A stretch of 64,000 nucleotides of DNA from Polyangium jinanense (lineage in GTDB: Bacteria > Myxococcota > Polyangia > Polyangiales > Polyangiaceae): NCBI RefSeq assembly GCF_028435365.1, contig NZ_JAGTJJ010000003.1, positions 310,001-374,000 of the forward strand, in the 5' to 3' direction. This document shows, in pieces, positions 58,625 to 64,000 of the stretch (positions are counted from its first letter, which is position 1; each line of letters opens with the position of its first letter). The position numbers and the translations under genes are program-made. The notes beneath the pieces were generated by a model. That model was not told the DNA's origin. It ran no database searches and worked only from the letters and a program-made list of their open reading frames with translations.

Positions 58625-59974
58625 ATGCCCCTCAGCGAGTTTCCCGCCCCCGCAGAGGAACAGACGGGTGATCAGCTTCCCGAGATCCGTGTACCACCTC
58701 CGGGCCCTGCATCGCGCAGCCTCCTCGGCAGGCTCGAACGCGTCGAGTGCCCGGCGTTCGGGACGCGGAGAAAGACACGCGAGGAGTCGAGCGGCGCCGA
58801 GATGACGCCGATCGTCCTTGCCTCGGGCAAGGGCGCGAACCTGTTCGACGTCGACGGCAACCGCTACGTCGACCTCGTGGCCGGCTTCGGATCGCTCCTG
58901 CTCGGTCACGGCGCGACGAGCGTCACGCGCGCGATCGAGGCGCAGACCGATCGGCTCATCCAGGCGCTCGGTGACGTGTACGCCGCCGACATCAAGGTCC
59001 AGCTGCTCGAGCGGCTCGCCTCGCTCCATCCGGGCACGGCGCCGCGCGTGCTGCTCTGCCAGAGCGGAAGTGATGCCATCACGGCCGCGCTGAAGACGGT
59101 GACGCTCGCCACGGGCAAACCCGGCGTCGTCGCGTTCGAAGGCGCGTATCACGGCCTCGGGTACGGGCCGCTCGCGGTGCTCGGGCTGCGCGAGAGTTAT
59201 CGCGAGCCGTTCAACCTGCAGCTCAACCCGCACGTCTCGTTCGCGCCGTATCCCGCGGCGGAGGCCGATCTCGATCGCTCGCTCGGCGCCGTGGAGAAGG
59301 CGCTCGCGGCGGGCAACGTCGGCGCGGTGCTGGTCGAGCCGATCCTCGGTCGTGGCGGCATCATCGTGCCGCCCGAGCGGTTCTTGCGGGACCTCTGCGA
59401 GCTCGCGCATCGGCACGGCGCGCTCGTGGTCGCCGACGAGATCTGGACCGGGCTCGGTCGTTCGGGCTCGATGCTTCGATCGACAGCCGTGGGCGCGCCG
59501 ATCGACATACTCGTGCTCGGCAAGGGCCTCGGCGGAGGCTTGCCGATCGCGGCGTGCATCGCGGCCGACGAGGTCATGCAGGCGTGGGCGCGCGAGGGCG
59601 AGGTCGTGCACACGTCCACGCATGCGGGCGCGCCGCTCGCGTGCGCAACGGCGATCGCCACGCTCGACTCGCTCAGGTTCCGGCAGCTCGTCACCAAGAC
59701 GCGTGAGATCGGCGCGCGAACGAAGGAGTATCTCGCGGCGGTGCTCGCGGGCGCGCCCGGCGTCGTCGAGGTGCGCGGCGAGGGCTTGATGCTCGGCGTC
59801 GCGTTCGAGAGCGGCGCGCTCGCCTTGCAGACGATGCGTCGCATGCTCGAGGCCGGTTACGTGGTGATCACGGGCGGACAGAAGGGCGAGGTGATCACCT
59901 GGACGCCGCCGCTCACCATCGCCGAGGAGCAACTCACGGCCGCGGCAAACGCGATGAAGGCGTCGCTCGGTTGA
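58625..59974 (+). CDS. Class III (omega-type) PLP aminotransferase
   Basis: 449 residues. Class III landmarks: GANLFDVDGNRYVDLVAGFG, EGAYHGLGYGP, VEPILGRGGIIVPP, VADEIWTGLGRSGSML and PLP lysine in VLGKGLGGGLP. A 55-residue N-terminal extension with Pro/Arg-rich start precedes the fold. Transfers amino groups from an amine/amino acid to a ketone or aldehyde; substrate not deducible. It is 60 bases upstream of luxE-luxC in the same orientation, so it may aminate the aldehyde they produce. ATG 58625. Confidence 0.88.
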   Translation: MPLSEFPAPAEEQTGDQLPEIRVPPPGPASRSLLGRLERVECPAFGTRRKTREESSGAEMTPIVLASGKGANLFDVDGNRYVDLVAGFGSLLLGHGATSVTRAIEAQTDRLIQALGDVYAADIKVQLLERLASLHPGTAPRVLLCQSGSDAITAALKTVTLATGKPGVVAFEGAYHGLGYGPLAVLGLRESYREPFNLQLNPHVSFAPYPAAEADLDRSLGAVEKALAAGNVGAVLVEPILGRGGIIVPPERFLRDLCELAHRHGALVVADEIWTGLGRSGSMLRSTAVGAPIDILVLGKGLGGGLPIAACIAADEVMQAWAREGEVVHTSTHAGAPLACATAIATLDSLRFRQLVTKTREIGARTKEYLAAVLAGAPGVVEVRGEGLMLGVAFESGALALQTMRRMLEAGYVVITGGQKGEVITWTPPLTIAEEQLTAAANAMKASLG

Positions 59975-60034
59975 CGGTGTGGGTGAGGGCCGCTCGCTTG
60001 GCGGCCTTGCCTCGCTCCTGCTAGGAATCGCCGC

Positions 60035-61150
60035 GTGACGGTACGGCCCACGAGCGAAGCGCTGCATGAGCGCGTGCGGGGGTTCGTCGAGGGTATCTTG
60101 CGCGGCGCGCCGCCCGAGCCCTTCGACGAGCTCGCGCTCGCCCTCGCGCGCTTCCAGGCCGCACACGTGCCCGCCCTCGGGCGCCTCGTTCGCGCGCGCG
60201 GCATCGACCTCGCGAGTGCGCGTGACGCCTCCGTGATCCCCGCGCTGCCTTGTGACGTCTTCCGCCTCGCGCGCATCGCCGCGCACGCGCCGGACGAGGA
60301 CATGCGCGTGTTCCGAACGAGCGGCACGTCGCAGGGCAAGGAGGCGCGCGGGGAGCATCCGTTCCGCACCACCGCGACGTACGAGCTCGTCGCGCTGCGC
60401 TGGGGCGAGCGGATGCTCTGGCCGGATCGTCAAAATCTTGGCGTCCTCGTGCTCGCGCCGTCCCTCGATGAGGTCGCCGACTCGTCGCTCGGCTTCATGC
60501 TCGACCTCTTCGCCCGCGAGCACCGCGGCCTCGGGGGCTTTTACGTGCGTGAAGGCGTGCTCGACATCGAAGGCGTGGCGCGTGCCGCGGCTGAAGCGCG
60601 CGCCTCGGGAAAACCTGTGCTCGTGCTCGGAGCATCCTTCGCGTTCGTGCATCTGCTCGACGGCGCCGGTTCGAGAGATCTCTCCCTGCCGCCGGGCAGC
60701 CGCGTCATGCAGACCGGTGGCTTCAAAGGTCGCTCGCGCGAGGTCGAGCCGACCGAGCTGCGGCGTGCGATCGCCTCCCTGTTCGCCGTCCCCGAGGCCC
60801 ACGTGGTGGGCGAGTACGGCATGACCGAGCTGTCGAGCCAGCTCTACGAAGGCACGCTCGCGGCCGCGCTCGGCGCTCGAACCCCGACGCGGCACGGCGT
60901 CTACGTCGCGCCACCGTGGATGCGCGTGACGGCCTGTGATCCCACGACGCTCGCGCCGCTCTCGCCGGGCGAGACGGGCATCCTGCGGTTCGTCGATCTC
61001 GCGAACGTCGACTCGTCCGTGGCGATCCAGACGTCGGACCTCGGGCGCGTCACCGACGAGGGCGTCGAGCTCTTCGGCCGCGCGCCCGGCGCCACGCCGC
61101 GAGGATGCTCGCTCGCGATCGACGAGGTCCTCTCGCGCGGTTCGTCATGA
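60035..61150 (+). CDS. luxE: LuxE-like acyl-protein synthetase
   Basis: 371 residues of the LuxE/PF04443 family, which activates a fatty acid as acyl-AMP and passes it to a reductase. ATP-binding FRTSGTSQGKEARGEH, LVLAPSLDEV, MQTGGFKGRSREV and GEYGMTELSSQLYEG are characteristic, as is the late LGRVTDEGVELFGRAPGA. GTG 60035 start. Its stop overlaps the luxC ATG. No luciferase genes are nearby, so the pathway is not bioluminescence. Confidence 0.88.
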   Translation: MTVRPTSEALHERVRGFVEGILRGAPPEPFDELALALARFQAAHVPALGRLVRARGIDLASARDASVIPALPCDVFRLARIAAHAPDEDMRVFRTSGTSQGKEARGEHPFRTTATYELVALRWGERMLWPDRQNLGVLVLAPSLDEVADSSLGFMLDLFAREHRGLGGFYVREGVLDIEGVARAAAEARASGKPVLVLGASFAFVHLLDGAGSRDLSLPPGSRVMQTGGFKGRSREVEPTELRRAIASLFAVPEAHVVGEYGMTELSSQLYEGTLAAALGARTPTRHGVYVAPPWMRVTACDPTTLAPLSPGETGILRFVDLANVDSSVAIQTSDLGRVTDEGVELFGRAPGATPRGCSLAIDEVLSRGSS

Positions 61151-62232
61151 GCGCCGAGACCGAGGCGCGGGCGCGCGTTCTTCGCGTGATCGCCGCGGGC
61201 CGGCGGATCCAGGATCCGAACGATCCGCTCGGCGCCGAGGCGCGGGCGCGTTTGCCCGAGGTCACCGGGCTCGATCCGAAGGGCGTCGAGCTCGCGCTCT
61301 CCGCGCACCTGGAGACGCATCCGACCGATGCCGAGATCGACGCGCTCCTCGCGCGCACGGGCCGCGCGCCCCGCTGCCACGTCGTCCTCGCGGCCAACGT
61401 CTGCACCGCCCCGCTCCGCGCGCTCGCGCTCGCCGCCGCGACCTCGCCCGACATCGTCGTCCGTCCTTCGCGCCGCGATCCCGTCGTCACCGATCTCCTC
61501 GTCCGCGCGCTTTCTACCGACGAAGCGTTCGTCCAAACGCACCACGCCTCCCTCACGCGCGCCTCCTCCATCGCGCCCGCGCCGGGCGACGAGCTGCACG
61601 TCTACGGCTCGGACGCCTCGATCGAAGCCGTCACACGAGGCCTGCCGGCAGGCGTCTGCGTGCGGGGACATGGTACCGGCATCGGACTCGCGATCATCGG
61701 CAGGGACGCCGCGCTCGAGGACGCAGCCGAGGCCCTCGCGTGGGACGTCGTCCCCTTCGATCAACGCGGCTGTTTGTCCCCGCGCTTCGTCCTCGTCGAG
61801 GGCGGCGAACACCACGCGGAGGAGTTTGTCCAAGCGCTCGACGCGGCCCTCTCCCGCGCCGCCGCGCGTGTCCCCCGCGGCTCCCTCGACCCTGCGCTCG
61901 CCGCGGAAATCGCGCTGTATGGCGCCTCCATGGACGCCGTCGGCCTCTTCCTCTCACGCCCCTCGCATGCCGTCGGCTTCGATCCCTCCCCACGAGCGCT
62001 CGTCTTGCCTCCGGCTGCGCGCGTCGTGCACGTCGTCGCGCTCGCGCCTACCGATGCGCCAAACCTCCTCGCCCCGTGGGCCCCGTACGTCACGTCCGTG
62101 GGCCTTTGTGATGACGGTGCCCTCGCGCGCGCCGTCCTCGATCGCGCACCGTTTGCGCGTCGCGCGCCGCTCGGTGGGATGCAGCGCCCGCCCCTCGATG
62201 GGCCTGTGGACTTGCGCCCGTCCCGCGCTTGA
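61147..62232 (+). CDS. luxC: LuxC-like acyl-CoA/acyl-protein reductase
   Basis: 361 residues, shorter than classical LuxC (about 480). Reduces the acyl thioester to an aldehyde with NADPH. The catalytic Cys lies in FDQRGCLSPRFVLVEG; HGTGIGLAII is the nucleotide-binding strand. The start ATG 61147 overlaps the luxE stop (ATGA). The N-terminal region HLETHPTDAEIDALLARTG is helical. The C-terminus is PRPPLDG/VDLRPS-like as in LuxC relatives. Confidence 0.85.
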   Translation: MSAETEARARVLRVIAAGRRIQDPNDPLGAEARARLPEVTGLDPKGVELALSAHLETHPTDAEIDALLARTGRAPRCHVVLAANVCTAPLRALALAAATSPDIVVRPSRRDPVVTDLLVRALSTDEAFVQTHHASLTRASSIAPAPGDELHVYGSDASIEAVTRGLPAGVCVRGHGTGIGLAIIGRDAALEDAAEALAWDVVPFDQRGCLSPRFVLVEGGEHHAEEFVQALDAALSRAAARVPRGSLDPALAAEIALYGASMDAVGLFLSRPSHAVGFDPSPRALVLPPAARVVHVVALAPTDAPNLLAPWAPYVTSVGLCDDGALARAVLDRAPFARRAPLGGMQRPPLDGPVDLRPSRA

Positions 62233-62289
62233 TCGGGACCGTCCGCGACCGCTTTCCAAGACCGCCCCTCCTGGTATGGTACGGCCCGA

Positions 62290-63711
62290 ATGCCGTCGCG
62301 TCCCTCCGACGAAGTCCTCGAAAGCGACCCCGCCGTGACGCCGGTCGTCTCGACCTTGCCCCCGCCGCCCGAGTCGCTGAACCCCACGCGACGCGAGGCT
62401 CGCCTCGACCGCGTCCTCGACTTCGTTTCGTTTGTGGCCAAACCGATGCCGCTCTCGGTCTTCCTCGACGAGGCCCCGAAGCGCATCGCCGCCATCGCCC
62501 AGGCCGAGATCGTCTCGCTCTACCTGCTCGAAGGCGACGGCGACGCGCTCGTCCTTCGCGGCAACGTCGGTTTTCCCGTGGGCGCGCGCGGCACCGTGCG
62601 CATGTCCGTCGGTGAGGGCCTCACGGGCACGGCCGTCGCGACCCGGCGGCCCGTCGCCGTCGTGAAGGCGCCTGGCGATCAGCGCTGGCGCGCGTTTCCG
62701 TTCATCGACGAGGACCGCTACCCCGTCTTCCTCGCCGTCCCGATCCTCGGCTTCGACCGCGTGCTCGGCGCGATCGTCGTGCAGCGCGCGGGCGACAAGG
62801 CGTACCGCCCGAGCGACGTCCGCCTGCTCGTCGCGCTCACCGCGCCGATCGCCTCGGCGATCCGGCATGCCGAGGTGCTCCGGGAGCTGCGCGACAAGAA
62901 GCTTCGCCGCACGGGCGGCGGCACGCGCAAGGTCACGCTTCCCGGAGTTCCTTCGGTCCCGGGCCGCTCGCTCGGCGCCGTCGCGGCCTTGCGCCGCCCG
63001 GCCACTTCACCGCAGCGCAAGGCCACGGCCGAGGATGCGAAGCTCTTGCGAGGTGCCTGGGGCGCGGCCGAGAAGGCGCTCTCCTCGCTCGTCGCCCGCG
63101 CGCAGAACCTCGGGCTCACGCGCGAGTCGGCGTTCCTCTCGACGTACGAGCTCATGATCGGCGACCTGCGCTTGCGTCAACGCGCGTTCGAGCTCGTCGC
63201 CGAGGGCCACGGCGTCGCGCAAGCGCTCGGCCTCGTGGCGCGCGAGGGCGTGCGCGCGGCGAACGGCATCGTCGGCGATCCCTTCCTGCAAGAGCGCGCG
63301 CGCGACATGGAAGACCTCTGCGACGCGCTCGTCATGCTCGCGACGCCCGACGCGCGCGCGGAGCTCCCGACGAAGGCGGTGCTCATCGGCGATCGTCTCA
63401 CCGTCTTCGACCTCGTCGTCTCGGCGCGCACGCGTCCCGTGGGCGTCGTGCTCAGCGAGCGCGCCTCGGATCCTCGTACGCCCGTGCTCTTGCGGCTCCT
63501 CGGCGTCCCGTCGATCACGCAGGTCGAGGGCCTCTTCCAGTGGGCGTCTCCCGGCGACGTGGCGCTGCTCGACGCGGATCACGGCTTCCTCGTGATCAAC
63601 CCGTCACGCGCGGAAATGGCCTCGATTCGCGCCGAACGGAAGAAGGGCAGGGTGCCGCCGGACGCGTCCGAAACGACCGAGGTCGAGGCGGACAGCGGCG
63701 AGATGGAATGA
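62290..63711 (+). CDS. GAF - PEP-utilising-enzyme-like protein (degenerate PtsP)
   Basis: 473 residues. GAF domain at about 40-195 (LDEAPKRIAAIAQAEIVSLYLLE; GEGLTGTAVATRRPVAVV). A PtsI-like N-terminal helical domain follows (AFLSTYELMIGDLRLRQRAFELV), then a phosphohistidine swivel domain. In that domain the active-site stretch corresponding to GGxxSHxAIxAR reads ERASDPRTPVLLR, so the catalytic His is replaced, and the PEP-binding barrel is absent. It may sense through GAF and bind PTS partners without phosphotransfer. ATG 62290; Glu-rich tail. Confidence 0.8.
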   Translation: MPSRPSDEVLESDPAVTPVVSTLPPPPESLNPTRREARLDRVLDFVSFVAKPMPLSVFLDEAPKRIAAIAQAEIVSLYLLEGDGDALVLRGNVGFPVGARGTVRMSVGEGLTGTAVATRRPVAVVKAPGDQRWRAFPFIDEDRYPVFLAVPILGFDRVLGAIVVQRAGDKAYRPSDVRLLVALTAPIASAIRHAEVLRELRDKKLRRTGGGTRKVTLPGVPSVPGRSLGAVAALRRPATSPQRKATAEDAKLLRGAWGAAEKALSSLVARAQNLGLTRESAFLSTYELMIGDLRLRQRAFELVAEGHGVAQALGLVAREGVRAANGIVGDPFLQERARDMEDLCDALVMLATPDARAELPTKAVLIGDRLTVFDLVVSARTRPVGVVLSERASDPRTPVLLRLLGVPSITQVEGLFQWASPGDVALLDADHGFLVINPSRAEMASIRAERKKGRVPPDASETTEVEADSGEME

Positions 63712-63768
63712 AGCTTCCACGCGCGGCGTGCTCACGCGCGCTCGGCTTCTTCGTGCGTCGAGAACGTC

Positions 63769-63807
63769 CGTCCGGTGCCGTGCGCGCGGAGACGCACGGC
63801 ACGGACG
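63769..63807. terminator. Bidirectional hairpin between convergent genes
   Basis: CGTCCGGTGCCGTGCG (63769-63784, one bulged base) pairs with CGCACGGCACGGACG (63793-63807) across an 8-nt loop. It lies between the PtsP-like stop and the small minus-strand gene's stop. No T-run, so termination efficiency is uncertain. Confidence 0.5.
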
Positions 63808-63813
63808 TCGACT

Positions 63814-63948
63814 TCAGGAGGCCGGCTTCGGCGCGGGGCTCTGCTGCGCCTGCGTCTGGGCTTCGGCAGCCTTCTTCGCGCGCCAGCGGGCGAGCCTGCG
63901 CGTCTGGCGGACCTTCTCTTTGGCACGAACCTGCGGTTTCTGAGGCAT
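63814..63948 (-). CDS. Small basic protein, 44 residues
   Basis: Reads MPQKPQVRAKEKVRQTRRLA, then a Lys/Arg/Trp-rich middle and a Gln/Ala/Pro tail. Highly basic and probably helical with a disordered C-terminus, compatible with nucleic acid or ribosome binding. ATG at 63948 with a GGGGGG run just upstream and a TATA-like box next to it. Third positions follow the host pattern. A hairpin separates it from the convergent PtsP-like gene. Function unknown. Confidence 0.6.
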   Translation of the reverse strand: MPQKPQVRAKEKVRQTRRLARWRAKKAAEAQTQAQQSPAPKPAS

Positions 63949-64000
63949 GCCCCCCGTATAGCCGATCCCCCCGGGGGGGCGCTACCATCCCGCGAGAGGT

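Noticed and set aside
58625..62232. Bioluminescence (lux) operon
   Set aside because: luxE and luxC are present but no luxA, luxB or luxD is in the window.
63925..63940. Sigma-54-like TGGCAC-N5-TGC on the plus strand
   Set aside because: It lies inside the small basic gene and no plus-strand gene follows; second element is poor.
63967..63979. CCCCCCGGGGGGG palindrome near the right edge
   Set aside because: A strong palindrome but with no gene or T-run visible before the window ends, so no role can be argued.

Overview
The window is very GC-rich DNA with densely packed genes and strong third-position G/C. It looks like a chromosomal segment of a myxobacterium, most likely Polyangiales (Sorangium/Polyangium-like). 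Markers are a MYXO-CTERM surface protein with thrombospondin type 3 and MopE-type repeats, two giant Ser/Thr kinase-ATPase-TPR proteins, many lipoproteins, an FHA-GGDEF protein, RegB/RegA-type redox regulators and a stand-alone polyketide/fatty-acid-like operon. I saw no rRNA, tRNA, CRISPR array, transposase or phage gene.

Layout. 1-3.4 kb: 3' end of an sspB-like gene, then livM-livG-livF (branched-chain amino acid ABC permease and ATPases). 3.5-12.5 kb: pseudo-receiver, large MYXO-CTERM protein, a processive family 2 glycosyltransferase, ihfA-merR, ssb. 12.5-24.5 kb: mgtE, a VWA-like lipoprotein, an OmpR-type regulator, a degenerate M23-like protein, HEAT-repeat protein plus methyltransferase, and a leuS-lpoB-COG3014 operon on the minus strand.

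24.6-32.8 kb: the most unusual block, a minus-strand operon in which nearly every junction overlaps. It encodes a Tat-type lipoprotein, a ketosynthase fused to a dead ketosynthase (KS-CLF in one chain), an ACP, a GcvT-like folate protein, a ketoreductase, a malonyltransferase, a hotdog dehydratase and a beta-propeller lipoprotein. It could build a reduced or polyene acyl chain for the envelope. 32.9-43.7 kb: two paralogous giant kinases enclosing a DMT transporter, a 26-bp tandem repeat, a perfect hairpin and a lipoprotein.

43.8-48.7 kb: RegA/RegB divergent from an outer-membrane porin-like gene and a FixH/YtkA-like gene, with a candidate RegA box between them; then an orphan type II thioesterase and a nucleotidyltransferase. 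48.7-57.3 kb: an NAD-binding domain protein, a DUF2400 protein with an endonuclease III-like cysteine cluster, a glycoside-hydrolase-like lipoprotein, a metallophosphoesterase, EI24, hemE-hemG and a class II amidotransferase. 57.6-64 kb: FHA-GGDEF protein, class III aminotransferase, luxE-luxC pair (a possible acid-aldehyde-amine route), a dead PtsP-like protein and a 44-residue basic protein missed by length cutoffs.

All functions are read from motifs by eye; no database search was possible.
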